The notes beneath the pieces were generated by a model, which had not been told where the DNA came from, searched no databases, and saw nothing but the letters and a program-made list of their open reading frames with translations. Shown one piece after another: positions 35,219 through 43,907 of a stretch of DNA of 64,000 nt. The position numbers were made by a program, and so were the translations under genes. Source of the stretch: Nocardiopsis potens DSM 45234 (GTDB taxonomy: Bacteria; Actinomycetota; Actinomycetes; Streptosporangiales; Streptosporangiaceae); assembly GCF_000341105.1 (NCBI RefSeq), contig NZ_ANBB01000063.1, forward strand, positions 1 to 64,000, written 5' to 3'. Each line of letters begins with the position of its first letter. Positions within the stretch are counted from its first letter, which is position 1.

Positions 35219-35268
35219 CTTGACGTTGCGGCCCTATCGACACGCATCGACAGGGCCGCAACGTCAAG
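35219..35268. repeat. Palindrome related to the one at the end of jetD
   Basis: Perfect 17-base arms at 35219-35235 and 35252-35268 extend further with one mismatch towards the loop (TCGAC on both sides). The outer part reads GATCTTG then CGTTGCGG, as in the 2497-2560 palindrome. It sits between purB and purD, directly in the region expected to hold the purB promoter. Confidence 0.7.
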
Positions 35269-35282
35269 ACCATCGGAGAGGC

Positions 35283-35324
35283 GGCGGAGGGGCGGGCGGC
35301 GGAACCGCCGCCCGCCCCTCCGCC
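35283..35324 (-). terminator. purA-purD terminator, 20-bp perfect stem
   Basis: Arms at 35283-35302 and 35305-35324 pair perfectly over 20 G/C-rich bases with a two-base (AA) spacer, starting ten bases past the purD stop. A strong hairpin for ending the purA-purD transcript. Confidence 0.8.
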
Positions 35325-35333
35325 GGGATGTTC

Positions 35334-36590
35334 CTACGCCTGCTCTTCGGCGGCGGCCTGCTCCGCGATGTCGGTGCGGTGGAAGGAGCCGCGCAGCTCG
35401 ATCTTGCCCACCGCCTCGTAGGCGCGCTCCCGGGCGGCGGCCAGCGTCTCCCCGGTGCCGACCACGTCGAGCACCCGGCCGCCGCTGGACACGATCTCCC
35501 GCTCGCCGCGCCAGGCGGTCCCGGCGTGCAGCACGTAGGCGCCGTCCACCGACCCGGCCGCCTCCAGGCCGCCGATCGGGTCCCCGGTGACCGGGGAGGA
35601 CGGGTAGTTCTCCGCGGCGACGACCACCGTCACCGCGGCGCCGTTCCGCCACTCCAGCGAGGTGATCCGGCCCAGCCCGCCGGTGTCGGCGGCCTGCAGC
35701 AGCGCGCCCACCGGGGTGGCCAGCCGGTCCAGCACCACCTGCGCCTCGGGGTCGCCGAACCGGGCGTTGAACTCCACCACCCGCGGGCCCTGCGAGGTCA
35801 GCGCCAGGCCGACGTAGAGCAGCCCCTGGTAGCGGTGGCCGCGCCGGGCCATCTCCCGGATGGTCGGGCCGACCACCGAGGACATGACCTCCTCGGTGAG
35901 GCCGGGGGGCGCCCAGCCCAGCGGGACGTAGGCGCCCATGCCGCCGGTGTTGGGGCCGGTGCCGCCCTCGTGCGCGCGCTTGAAGTCCTGGGCGGGCGGC
36001 AGCGGGACCGCGTGCACGCCGTCGCTCAGCACGAACAGCGAGACCTCGGGGCCGTCCAGGAACTCCTCGATCACCACCCGGCCGCAGTCCCGGGCGTGCC
36101 GCTCGGCGGCGGCGCGGTCCTCGGTGACCACCACGCCCTTGCCCGCGGCCAGCCCGTCGGCCTTGACCACGTAGGGCGGGCCGAAGGCGTCCAGCGCCTC
36201 GGCGACCTGGGCCGGCTTGGTGCACAGCCGGGCGCGGGCGGTGGGCACCCCCGCGGCCTCCATGACCTCCTTGGCGAAGCCCTTGGACCCCTCGATCCGG
36301 GCGGCCTCCCGGTCCGGTCCGAACACCGGGATGCCGCGGTCGCGCAGTGCGTCGGCGACCCCCGCGACCAGGGGGGCCTCCGGGCCGATCACCACCAGCT
36401 CGGCCCGGATCCGGGCGGCCAGCTCGGTGACGGCCAGTCCGTCGGTCACGTTGATCACGTGGTTCTCGGCCAGGGCCGAGATCCCGGGGTTGCCGGGCGC
36501 GCAGTGCAGCCCGGTGACACCCGGGTCGAGGGAGAGGGCGCGGACGAGGGCGTGCTCGCGGCCACCGCCGCCGAGTACCAGGGCTTTCAC
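35334..36590 (-). CDS. purD: Phosphoribosylamine-glycine ligase
   Basis: PurD ligates glycine to phosphoribosylamine with ATP, the second step of purine synthesis. The 418-residue ATP-grasp enzyme begins VKALVLGGGGREHALVRAL, then shows APGNPGI, GSKGFAKEVM, YVVKADGLAAGKGVVV and the late metal-binding FNARFGDPEAQ. The GTG start at 36590 gives the canonical N-terminus. It follows purA by 65 bp in the same direction and is followed by a strong hairpin, so purA-purD form one transcript. Confidence 0.95.
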   Translation of the reverse strand: MKALVLGGGGREHALVRALSLDPGVTGLHCAPGNPGISALAENHVINVTDGLAVTELAARIRAELVVIGPEAPLVAGVADALRDRGIPVFGPDREAARIEGSKGFAKEVMEAAGVPTARARLCTKPAQVAEALDAFGPPYVVKADGLAAGKGVVVTEDRAAAERHARDCGRVVIEEFLDGPEVSLFVLSDGVHAVPLPPAQDFKRAHEGGTGPNTGGMGAYVPLGWAPPGLTEEVMSSVVGPTIREMARRGHRYQGLLYVGLALTSQGPRVVEFNARFGDPEAQVVLDRLATPVGALLQAADTGGLGRITSLEWRNGAAVTVVVAAENYPSSPVTGDPIGGLEAAGSVDGAYVLHAGTAWRGEREIVSSGGRVLDVVGTGETLAAARERAYEAVGKIELRGSFHRTDIAEQAAAEEQA

Positions 36591-36655
36591 GTATCGGACC
36601 CTTTGTTCGTCGTTCGTCGTGGGGAGGGGCAGTGGTACGGGTGCGCGCCGGCGCG

Positions 36656-37939
36656 TCAGACCAGGGAGCGCAGCTCCAGGGTCTGGTCGCGGCCGGGGCC
36701 GACGCCGATGGCCGAGATCGGGGCGCCGGACATCTCCTCCAGGGTACGCACGTAGGCCTGGGCGGTCTTGGGAAGTTCGGCGAAGGAGCGGACTCCGGTG
36801 ATGTCCTCGCTCCAGCCGTCCAGCTCCTCGTAGACCGGCACGGCGTGGTGGAACTCGGTCTGGGTCATCGGGATCTCGTCGTGCCGGGACCCGTCGATGT
36901 CGTAGCCGACGCAGACCGGGATCTTCTCCAGGCCGGTGAGCACGTCCAGCTTGGTGAGGAAGAAGTCGGTGATGCCGTTGACCCGGGTGGCGTACCGGGC
37001 GATCGGCGCGTCGAACCAGCCGCAGCGGCGGTTGCGCCCGGTGGTGACGCCGAACTCGTGGCCCTGGGTGCGCAGCCACTCGCCCCACTCGTCGTGCAGC
37101 TCGGTCGGGAACGGCCCGGAGCCGACCCGGGTGGTGTAGGCCTTCAGGATGCCGACGACCTTGGTGATCCGGGTGGGGCCGATGCCCGCGCCGGCGCAGG
37201 CGCCGCCGGAGGTGGGGGAGGAGGAGGTGACGAACGGGTAGGTGCCGTGGTCGATGTCGAGGAGGGTGCCCTGGGAGCCCTCCAGGTAGACGTTCTTGCC
37301 CTCGTCGAGCGCCTTGTTCAGCACCAGGGAGGTGTCGGTGACGTGCGGCCGGATCCGGTCGGCGTAGCCCAGGTAGTCCTCGATGATCCGCTCTGCCTCC
37401 AGGCCGCGCCGGTTGTAGACCTTGGTGAGGACCTGGTTCTTGTCGTTGAGCGCCAGCTCGACCTTCTTGCGCAGGATCTTCTCGTCGAACATGTCCTGCA
37501 CGCGCACGCCGGCCCGGGAGATCTTGTCGGCGTAGGTCGGGCCGATGCCGCGCCCGGTGGTGCCGATCCTCCCCTTGCCCAGGAACCGCTCGCTGACCTT
37601 GTCGAGCTCCCGGTGGTAGGGCATGATCAGGTGCGCGTTGGCGGAGATCAGCAGCTTGGAGGTGTCGACGCCGCGCGCCTGCAGCCCGCCGAGCTCCTCG
37701 AAGAGCACGGCCGGGTCGATGACGACCCCGTTGGCGATGACGGGCACCACGTCCGGCGAGAGGATCCCGGACGGCAGCAGGTGCAGCGCGTACTTCTGGT
37801 CTCCGATGACGACGGTGTGGCCGGCGTTGTTGCCGCCCTGGTAGCGCACCACGTAGTCCACGCGGTCGCCCACAAGGTCGGTCGCCTTGCCCTTGCCCTC
37901 GTCTCCCCACTGCGCCCCAACGAGCGTGATCGCCGGCAT
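36656..37939 (-). CDS. purA: Adenylosuccinate synthetase
   Basis: PurA makes adenylosuccinate from IMP, aspartate and GTP. The 427-residue protein has QWGDEGKGK at the N-terminus, with the catalytic Asp13, and GGNNAGHTV with His41, matching the E. coli numbering. Length is normal. Upstream, 37940-38098 holds no gene and should contain the promoter of the purA-purD unit. The gene order purA, DUF3151, fba is also seen in other actinomycetes such as Mycobacterium. Confidence 0.97.
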   Translation of the reverse strand: MPAITLVGAQWGDEGKGKATDLVGDRVDYVVRYQGGNNAGHTVVIGDQKYALHLLPSGILSPDVVPVIANGVVIDPAVLFEELGGLQARGVDTSKLLISANAHLIMPYHRELDKVSERFLGKGRIGTTGRGIGPTYADKISRAGVRVQDMFDEKILRKKVELALNDKNQVLTKVYNRRGLEAERIIEDYLGYADRIRPHVTDTSLVLNKALDEGKNVYLEGSQGTLLDIDHGTYPFVTSSSPTSGGACAGAGIGPTRITKVVGILKAYTTRVGSGPFPTELHDEWGEWLRTQGHEFGVTTGRNRRCGWFDAPIARYATRVNGITDFFLTKLDVLTGLEKIPVCVGYDIDGSRHDEIPMTQTEFHHAVPVYEELDGWSEDITGVRSFAELPKTAQAYVRTLEEMSGAPISAIGVGPGRDQTLELRSLV

Positions 37940-38098
37940 GCGGGTCTACCTCTTCAATCGTTCGGTCCGCGGCCCGGACACGGGTAAGCCCCTGGCGCAA
38001 GAAAGCGACAGGGGCCCTTGCGTCTAGAGCGTACACGACCGCCGCCCGCTCGTTAAGCGGTGAATTGCCCGGTCAGTACGGCTCTGCGTGCGGCTCCG

Positions 38099-38131
38099 CG
38101 GGCCGGCGGGGGGCCGGTGCGCGCCGGCCCG
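38099..38131 (-). terminator. Terminator after the DUF3151 gene
   Basis: Ten-base perfect arms at 38099-38108 and 38122-38131, all G/C, lie 26 bases beyond the DUF3151 stop. Confidence 0.6.
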
Positions 38132-38156
38132 CCCGCCTGCCCTCCTCCGGTGCCGG

Positions 38157-38570
38157 CTAGGCCAGCTCGCGGGCGGCCTCGGGGCTGCTGTCGGCCAGGA
38201 AGGAGGAGCAGCGCTCGGCCTCCTCGTCCTCGCCGATGGCGGCGGCGGCCTTGCCCAGCGCGGCCAGCGCGCGCAGGAAGCCCTGGTTGGGGCCGTGCTC
38301 CCAGGGGACGGGGCCGTGGCCCTTCCAGCCGGCCCGGCGCAGCTGGTCCAGGCCCCGGTGGTAGCCGGTGCGGGCGTAGGCGTAGGCGGCGACCGGCCGG
38401 GACTCGGCCAGCGCCTGCTCGGCCAGTGCGGCCCAGGCGGCGGAGTAGGCCGGGAAGCGCGCGGCGACCTCGGTGGCGTCGGTGCCGGAGGCGAGCGCCT
38501 CCCGGGCTTCGGTCAGGTCGGGGAGGCGGGTGGCCGGCGGCTCCCCGAGCAGGTTCTGATGCGGATCCAT
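38157..38570 (-). CDS. DUF3151 family protein
   Basis: The 137-residue protein begins MDPHQNLLGEPPATRLP and continues with FPAYSAAWAALAEQAL and YARTGYHRGLDQLRRAGWKG, the recognisable pattern of DUF3151, a small helical actinobacterial family. Its function is unknown. Its position between fba and purA matches the arrangement in mycobacteria (a homologue lies between purA and fba there), which supports the identification. Frames extending upstream of the ATG are low-complexity. It contains TPR-like helical pairs, so a scaffold role is possible but not shown. Confidence 0.85.
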   Translation of the reverse strand: MDPHQNLLGEPPATRLPDLTEAREALASGTDATEVAARFPAYSAAWAALAEQALAESRPVAAYAYARTGYHRGLDQLRRAGWKGHGPVPWEHGPNQGFLRALAALGKAAAAIGEDEEAERCSSFLADSSPEAARELA

Positions 38571-38634
38571 GGCCCCATCCTGCCAGCGCGGGGCCGGGCG
38601 CGGGCGGCGGGCGGCACGCCTTCTCCGGCGGCGT

Positions 38635-38668
38635 GCGCCACCCCCTCCCCGGGGGGAGCGGGTGGCGC
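38635..38668 (-). terminator. fba terminator hairpin
   Basis: A long stem (GCGCCACCCCCTCCCC pairing with GGGGAGCGGGTGGCGC, one mismatch) with a two-base loop lies about 95 bases past the fba stop. It separates fba from DUF3151. Confidence 0.65.
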
Positions 38669-38763
38669 GCCCGGCCGTTGCGTCCGCCCATGGATAGCAG
38701 GCGGCCGGGCGCACCTCGGCCCCCGAGCCCGCTGGGAACCGGGGGCCGGTCTCGGAGCGCGGG

Positions 38764-39786
38764 TCAGGACATCTTCTTGCCCGCGGACTTGAGCTGCCGG
38801 CTGGCCTCGGCGACGCGCTCGGCCATGCCCGCCTCGGCGGCCTTGCCGTAGGAGCGCGGGTCGTACTGCTTCTTGTTCCCGACCTCGCCGTCGACCTTAA
38901 GCACGCCATCGTAGTTCTTCAGCATGTGGTCCGCGATCGGGCGGGTGAAGGCGTACTGCGTGTCGGTGTCGATGTTCATCTTCACCACGCCGTACTCGAT
39001 GGCGGCGTGGATCTCCTCCAGGGTGGAGCCGGAGCCGCCGTGGAAGACGAAGTCGAACGGGCGGGTGCGGTCGTACTTCGCGCCGACGGCCTGCTGCGCC
39101 TCCTTGAGCACCTCCGGGCGGAGCTTGACGTGCCCGGGCTTGTACACGCCGTGCACGTTGCCGAAGGTCAGCGCGGTCATGTAGTAGCCGTTCTCACCCA
39201 GGCCGAGCGCCTCGGCGGTGCGCAGCGCGTCCTCGGGGGTGGTGTACAGCTTCTCGTTGATCTCGCCGACGATGCCGTCCTCCTCGCCGCCGACCACGCC
39301 GACCTCGATCTCCAGGATCGTGTTCGCGGCCTTGGAGAGGGCCAGCAGCTCGGTGGCGATCTCCAGGTTCTCCTCCAGCGGCACCGCGGAGCCGTCCCAC
39401 ATGTGCGACTGGAACAGCGGCTGCTGCCCGGCGGCCGCCCGCTCCTTGGAGATCTGCAGCAGCGGGCGGACGAAGCCGTCCAGCTTCTCCTTGGGGCAGT
39501 GGTCGGTGTGGAGCGCGATGTTGACCGGGTACTTGTCGGCGACGATCCGCGCGTACTCGGCGAACGCGACCGAGCCGGTGACCATGTCCTTCACCGTCGC
39601 GCCGGAGAGGAACTCGGCGCCGCCGGTGGAGATCTGCACGATGCCGTCGCTCTCGGCCTCGGCGAACCCGCGCAGGGCGGCGTGCAGGGTCTGGCTGGAG
39701 GTCACGTTGATCGCCGGGTAGGCGAAGCCCTGGGACTTCGCGCGGGCCAGCATCTCGGTGTAGACCTCTGGGGTCGCGATGGGCAT
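38764..39786 (-). CDS. fba: Class II fructose-bisphosphate aldolase
   Basis: The enzyme splits fructose-1,6-bisphosphate in glycolysis and runs in reverse in gluconeogenesis. The 340-residue protein has the zinc-ligand segment ALHTDHCPKEK (His93, Asp95, His96), the glycine-rich FVFHGGSGST and the phosphate-binding NIDTDTQYAF. These mark the class IIA form usual in actinomycetes. The start MPIATPEVY is canonical. It is transcribed alone, with a hairpin downstream. Confidence 0.96.
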   Translation of the reverse strand: MPIATPEVYTEMLARAKSQGFAYPAINVTSSQTLHAALRGFAEAESDGIVQISTGGAEFLSGATVKDMVTGSVAFAEYARIVADKYPVNIALHTDHCPKEKLDGFVRPLLQISKERAAAGQQPLFQSHMWDGSAVPLEENLEIATELLALSKAANTILEIEVGVVGGEEDGIVGEINEKLYTTPEDALRTAEALGLGENGYYMTALTFGNVHGVYKPGHVKLRPEVLKEAQQAVGAKYDRTRPFDFVFHGGSGSTLEEIHAAIEYGVVKMNIDTDTQYAFTRPIADHMLKNYDGVLKVDGEVGNKKQYDPRSYGKAAEAGMAERVAEASRQLKSAGKKMS

Positions 39787-40148
39787 GGTGTGACTCCCTG
39801 GTCGGCCTGGATGTCCTTTGCGGTGTCTCCCCCATCCTCCCGGAGGGCCCGGCGGGGCGGCGGGAGGGGGCGGGGGTCCGGACCCAGTATCGCGAACGGA
39901 CCTGGCCCTCGGAAAGGTCTAGACCAAATGTCCAGTCCAATGGCGGTATGCGTGCCGTGTCCTCCGATGTGAAGAACGGGGGAGTCCGGAGCCCTGCGTG
40001 CACCGATGGGCCGGATGCGGCCAACGCGCCCTGATCGGGGCTGCGGTGCGGGTGGAGAGGCGGGTACCGGAAGGAAAAATTCTCATCAAGGGCGTATCAG
40101 GACACCCTCCCTCGAATGCCATGCGTGATTCACGCTACATTCAGGCGC
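39787..40148. other. Divergent intergenic region between fba and the RodZ-like gene
   Basis: About 360 bp with no credible gene. The right end contains TACATT at 40136-40141, spaced as a -10 box for a leaderless transcript starting at the GTG at 40149. The left part should carry the fba promoter, not confidently located. Confidence 0.5.
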
Positions 40149-40583
40149 GTGGGACGACATCGCAATGACCCGAGAGGCGCAGGCCAGGTGGCGGCGATCG
40201 CCGCGGCGATCGCGCTGTTCGTCGCGCTGGTCGCGCTCGGCGGGTTCTTCCTCTACAACTCACTCCCGGGCAACGCCGCGCCGGCGCAGCCCTCCGAGCC
40301 CGCCGCGGACGGCGCCGAGGAGGTGGGCGACGCCGACGACAGCGTGCTCTACATCAAGGTGGTCGGCGACTCCAGCGATGTCCTGGTGCGCATCCCCGGC
40401 GGCGAGGTGCTCACCGACACCACCATGACCCAGGGCCAGTACCTCAGCTACGACCACGACGCGATGGACGTCTCGGTCTCCGACCCCGACGCCGTCGAGG
40501 TCTACGTGAACGGCGAACTCAAGGACCTCGCCGCCGAAGAGGCCGGGAAGTCCTTCCTGGTCGAGAGCGGCGCCGCCGGTTAG
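40149..40583 (+). CDS. Single-pass membrane protein with RodZ-C-terminal-like (DUF4115-like) domain
   Basis: The 144-residue protein has a basic N-terminus, one hydrophobic segment (VAAIAAAIALFVALVALGGF), a Pro/Ala/Asp linker and an external domain. That domain contains LYIKVVGDSSDVLVRIPGG and AVEVYVNGELKDL, resembling the DUF4115 beta-domain at the end of RodZ-type shape proteins, without the cytoplasmic helix-turn-helix of RodZ. The GTG at 40149 is chosen because a TACATT -10 box ends eight bases before it, suggesting leaderless translation; an ATG eleven codons earlier is possible. An envelope role is inferred. Confidence 0.65.
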   Translation: MGRHRNDPRGAGQVAAIAAAIALFVALVALGGFFLYNSLPGNAAPAQPSEPAADGAEEVGDADDSVLYIKVVGDSSDVLVRIPGGEVLTDTTMTQGQYLSYDHDAMDVSVSDPDAVEVYVNGELKDLAAEEAGKSFLVESGAAG

Positions 40584-40648
40584 ATCGTCGGCGGGGGCCT
40601 TCTTCCCGCCCCGGCCCCACGCCGACCCGCGCCGGCCGCGCCCGCCTC

Positions 40649-40840
40649 GTCGAGCTCAGGGGCACCGTCTTTCCCGGCCCCCGGCCCCGCGCTCACCTCG
40701 TCGAGACGTCATCGCGGTGGTACCACGACGATGTTGAGCCCCGGCCTGTTGCTTTTGCCCGGCCCACCGCCCCGGCGGCCCCGCACAGGACGTGCGTCCA
40801 GGGCCGGGGCCCTGGGGAGAGCGGCGGCCCTGGGCTCGGC
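40649..40840. repeat. Composite intergenic repeat, copy B
   Basis: This is the second copy of the element at 25574-25870. Unit 1 (40649-40680) is one base shorter; unit 3 (40733-40765) differs from copy A at one of its 33 positions. The inverted unit 2 is missing, replaced by a short junction at about 40696-40732. The last unit (40801-40840) matches the longer degenerate unit of copy A. It again fills a gap between convergent genes. Confidence 0.8.
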
Positions 40841-40879
40841 AGGGTGGGTGCGGGGTCGGGGCCGAAAGCCCGGAAGGGC

Positions 40880-41413
40880 TCAGACGTCCAGGTCGGACAG
40901 GTCGAACGCGGCCCGGTAGGGCAGGCCCTCGCCGGCCACCTTGTCCCGGGCGCCCCGGTCCACGATCACCGCGACCCCGACCACCTCGGCGCCGGCCTCG
41001 CGCAGCGCCTCCACCGCGGTGAGCACCGAGCCGCCGGTGGTGGAGGTGTCCTCCACGGCCAGCACCCGGCGCCCGGCGACGTCCGGGCCCTCGATCCGGC
41101 GCTGCAGGCCGTGCGCCTTGCCCGCCTTGCGCACCACGAACGCGTCCAGCCGCCGCCCGGACGCCGCGGCGGCGTGCAGCATCGAGGCCGCCACCGGGTC
41201 GGCGCCCAGGGTCAGCCCGCCCACGGCGTCGTACTCCAGGTCGGCGGTGGCCTCCAGCATCACCCGGCCGACCAGCGGGGCGGCCTCCCCGTCCAGGGTC
41301 ACCCGGCGCAGATCGACGTAGTAGTCGGCCTCCTGGCCGGAGGACAGGGTGACGCGGCCGTGCACCACGGCCTTATCGTTGATGTGTCGGAGGAGTTCTT
41401 CGCGGTCGCTCAT
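40880..41413 (-). CDS. pyrE: Orotate phosphoribosyltransferase
   Basis: PyrE makes orotidine-5'-phosphate from orotate and PRPP in pyrimidine synthesis. The 177-residue protein has the PRPP-binding loop VLAVEDTSTTGGS at residues 117-129. It also has the catalytic Lys/His region VVRKAGKAHG and the N-terminal LSSGQEADYYVDLRRV. It is a stand-alone pyrE, as usual in actinomycetes. The start region is divergent from cutA, with only about 55 bp between the two start codons. Downstream lies repeat copy B. Confidence 0.95.
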   Translation of the reverse strand: MSDREELLRHINDKAVVHGRVTLSSGQEADYYVDLRRVTLDGEAAPLVGRVMLEATADLEYDAVGGLTLGADPVAASMLHAAAASGRRLDAFVVRKAGKAHGLQRRIEGPDVAGRRVLAVEDTSTTGGSVLTAVEALREAGAEVVGVAVIVDRGARDKVAGEGLPYRAAFDLSDLDV

Positions 41414-41468
41414 GCCTGTGAGCCTAGAACCTGTCGATCACCGTTCCGAGCAGCCGAAGTGGGTGGAC

Positions 41469-41819
41469 ATGGCAGAGCCGGAGCCCGTGGACGGGCACCA
41501 GCACGTCCGGGTGGAGACCACCGCGGGAAGCAGGGCCGACGCCGAGGCGCTGGCCCGCGCCGCCGTCGAGCACCGCCTGGCCGCGTGCGCCCAGGTCGGC
41601 GGGCCGATCACCGGCTTCTACCGGTGGGAGGAGCGGATCCAGGCCGACGAGGAGTGGCTGGTCGTGCTGAAGACCGCCGCCGACCGGCTGGACGCCCTCA
41701 CCGCCTACCTCACCGAGGCGCACCCCTACGACGTGCCCGAGGTCGTCGCGGTCCCGGTGGCCGGCGGCTCCGCCGAGTACCTGGACTGGGTCGTCGACGA
41801 GACCCGCCCGGTCAGGTGA
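41469..41819 (+). CDS. cutA: CutA-type divalent-ion-tolerance protein
   Basis: The 116-residue protein shows CutA features: EALARAAVEHRLAACAQV near the N-terminus, FYRWEERIQADEEWLVVLKT in the middle and HPYDVPEVVAVPV near the C-terminus. CutA proteins form trimers and were named for copper tolerance, though their function is unsettled. The ATG at 41469 is chosen because the family starts close to the first strand; an earlier ATG at 41412 would add unmatched residues. Its stop overlaps the next gene as GTGA. Confidence 0.88.
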   Translation: MAEPEPVDGHQHVRVETTAGSRADAEALARAAVEHRLAACAQVGGPITGFYRWEERIQADEEWLVVLKTAADRLDALTAYLTEAHPYDVPEVVAVPVAGGSAEYLDWVVDETRPVR

Positions 41820-42427
41820 GCCCGGGCGGGCCCCGGGCGGCCGCGCCGGTGCTGCTGCTCGGCGGGCCGGAGGCCGGCGAGGGGGAGCGCGCGCTCGCCG
41901 CGGCACTGGAGGATCCCCTGGTCATCGGGGCGCCGGAGCCCGGCGGTCCGCCGTACGCGGCCCGCTGGGTGGCCGCCGCCTCGCTCCGCATCGCCGCCGC
42001 GGCCCCGGAGCACCCGCTGCTGGTCGCGGTCGGCGAGGCCGGCCCGCTGGCCGCCGCGATCGGCGCCGCGCAGCGCGCCGCGCACCGGCCCCCGGCCGGC
42101 TACGTCCTGGTCGACGCGCTGATGCCGGCCCCCGGCGGCACCACCCGCGGCGAACTGCGCGCCGCGCAGAACCCGCAGGACGCACAGGGCACGGAGGACG
42201 GGGACGCGGAGCCGCTCGCCGGTCCGCAGGCGCCGCCCGGGTACTGGACCGAGCCGCTGCCCCAGGTGTCGGACTGGCCCGACGCCCCCTGCGGCTACCT
42301 GCTCACCGACCCGCGGCACGCCCCCACCGCCCGCCTGGCCGGGATGCGCGGCTGGCCGGTGGCCGACGCCACCGCCCCCGGCACCGACCCGGCCGCGGCG
42401 CTCGCCGGCCTCATCGCCCGGCTCTGA
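41816..42427 (+). CDS. Unknown Ala/Pro-rich protein coupled to cutA
   Basis: I do not recognise this 203-residue protein. It starts at GTG overlapping the cutA stop by four bases, so it is a real translated partner. Segments such as APVLLLGGPEAGEGERALAA and GYVLVDALMPAPGGT look like strands and turns of an alpha/beta fold, and SDWPDAPCGYLLTDPRH resembles parts of alpha/beta hydrolases, but no catalytic triad can be assigned. Codon use is normal for the region. It has no signal peptide or membrane segment. Confidence 0.65.
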   Translation: MSPGGPRAAAPVLLLGGPEAGEGERALAAALEDPLVIGAPEPGGPPYAARWVAAASLRIAAAAPEHPLLVAVGEAGPLAAAIGAAQRAAHRPPAGYVLVDALMPAPGGTTRGELRAAQNPQDAQGTEDGDAEPLAGPQAPPGYWTEPLPQVSDWPDAPCGYLLTDPRHAPTARLAGMRGWPVADATAPGTDPAAALAGLIARL

Positions 42428-42745
42428 ACGGGGCCGCCGGGGGTGCTGAGCAGGGGGCCGTCGACCGGTGGCCGGGCCGCTGCTTCTGCGGGGCGGGGTC
42501 CCCGGCCTCCGGCGACGCCGTCCTCGCCGGGGCGCCCATCAGGCTCACCGCATGGCTGCGAGCGGGACGCCGGAGGCCGCTGAGCAGGGCCGTCGGACCG
42601 GTGTCCCTCCGGGGGCCTCGCCCGCCGCCGAGACCGCTCCTCTTCCGCTGCGTTCGGCGGCCCCGCCGTGCGGGTGCGGGCAGAGCACCGGAGGCGGCCG
42701 GGCCAGACCGCCCGGTCGGCGGCCCGGCCCAGGCGCTCGCCCGGC
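42428..42745. repeat. Gene-free interval with imperfect tandem duplication
   Basis: CTGAGCAGG...CCGTCGACCGGTG-like sequence occurs at 42444 and again at 42580. GCTCACCGC followed by a GGC-GCGAG core occurs at 42543 and 42744, the latter being the 3' end of the oxidoreductase gene. The interval thus looks like a decayed duplication of the end of that gene plus its downstream flank. No complete gene is seen. Confidence 0.45.
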
Positions 42746-43855
42746 TCACCGCGCGGCCGCGAGGAGTTCGGCGGAGGCCGCCGGGTAGTCGGTGTAGCCC
42801 TCCGGGCCGTGGTCATAGAAGTGCTCCTTGGTCTCCGGCGGGGCGACCGGCGCGCCGGTGGCGAACCGGTGCGGCAGGTCCGGGTTGCTGATGAAGGCCC
42901 GGCCGAAGGAGACCAGGTCGGCGCGGCCGGAGCGGAGCACCTCCTCGGCCGCCTCCCTGGTGGTGGGCTCCCCGTTCTCGCCGACGTTGCCGATCAGCGT
43001 CCCGCTCCACCGCGGCCGCAGGTCGGCCAGGGAGGCGTAGCCGGACCCGGCGGCCTCGGTCAGGTGCAGGTAGGCCAGGCCCAGCGGGTCCAGCTCGGCC
43101 AGGAGCGCGCGGTAGACCGGTGCCGGGTCGGCCTCGGCCATCCCGAACTGCGGGTTGCCGGGGGAGAGCCGGATCGCGGTCCGCTCCGCGCCGACCTCCT
43201 CGGCCACCGCGCGCACCGCCTCGGCGGCGAACCGGGCCCGCCCGGCGCCGCCGTAGGCGTCGGTGCGCAGGTTGGTGTTGTCCGCGAGGAACTGGTGGAT
43301 CAGGTAGCCGTTGGCGCCGTGCAGCTCCACCAGGTCGAAGCCGGCCCGGATCGCGTTGCGCGCGGCGCGGGCGTAGTCGGCCACCGCCTCGCGGATGTCC
43401 TCCCCGGTCATCTCGGCGGGGACCACCGGGTCGGCCTTGCCGTACCGGGTGTGCACCTGGAACGGCAGCGGCACCGGGGACGGGGCCGGCGGGTGCCCGC
43501 CGTCGATCCGGGTGTCCGGGTGCGCCATCCGGCCGCCGTGCATGAGCTGGGCGGCGATCCGCCCGCCGGCGGCGTGCACCGCGTCGGTCACCCGCCGCCA
43601 GCCGCGCACCTGGTCCTCGGTGACCAGGCCGGGGATGCGCCATCCGCTCTGCCCGGAGAACGACGGCCAGATCCCTTCGCTGACGATGAGCCCGGCGCCG
43701 GCGCGCTGGGCGTAGTACTCGGCGACGATGGGCAGCGGGACGCCGTCCTCGTCGCCGCGGAAGCGGGTCATCGGCGACATCGCGATGCGGTTGGGCAGCT
43801 CCAGCGGGCCGAGGGCGTAGGGGGCGAGGAGCGGGGAGGTCTCGTTGTTCGTCAT
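42746..43855 (-). CDS. Old Yellow Enzyme family alkene reductase (NADH:flavin oxidoreductase)
   Basis: The 369-residue FMN enzyme starts with APYALGPLELPNRIAMSPMTR, has the active-site HGANGYLIHQFL (His and Asn for substrate activation) near residue 176, and ends with LVSFGRAFISNPDLPHR. It belongs to the group containing NemA and XenA/B-like reductases, which reduce activated C=C bonds, nitro compounds or quinones using NAD(P)H. It is divergent from a MerR-type regulator with a perfect 20-bp palindrome between them, suggesting induction by electrophilic compounds. Confidence 0.92.
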   Translation of the reverse strand: MTNNETSPLLAPYALGPLELPNRIAMSPMTRFRGDEDGVPLPIVAEYYAQRAGAGLIVSEGIWPSFSGQSGWRIPGLVTEDQVRGWRRVTDAVHAAGGRIAAQLMHGGRMAHPDTRIDGGHPPAPSPVPLPFQVHTRYGKADPVVPAEMTGEDIREAVADYARAARNAIRAGFDLVELHGANGYLIHQFLADNTNLRTDAYGGAGRARFAAEAVRAVAEEVGAERTAIRLSPGNPQFGMAEADPAPVYRALLAELDPLGLAYLHLTEAAGSGYASLADLRPRWSGTLIGNVGENGEPTTREAAEEVLRSGRADLVSFGRAFISNPDLPHRFATGAPVAPPETKEHFYDHGPEGYTDYPAASAELLAAAR

Positions 43856-43869
43856 GGCGGGAGCGTAGG

Positions 43870-43889
43870 ATCTGACACCGGTGTCAGAT
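43870..43889. promoter_or_regulatory. 20-bp perfect palindrome, probable MerR operator
   Basis: ATCTGACACCGGTGTCAGAT is a perfect 20-base palindrome between the divergent reductase and MerR genes, 15 and 19 bases from their starts. Its size and location fit a MerR-family dimer site controlling both genes. Confidence 0.75.
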
Positions 43890-43907
43890 TCAACCCCGGG
43901 AGGCGCC

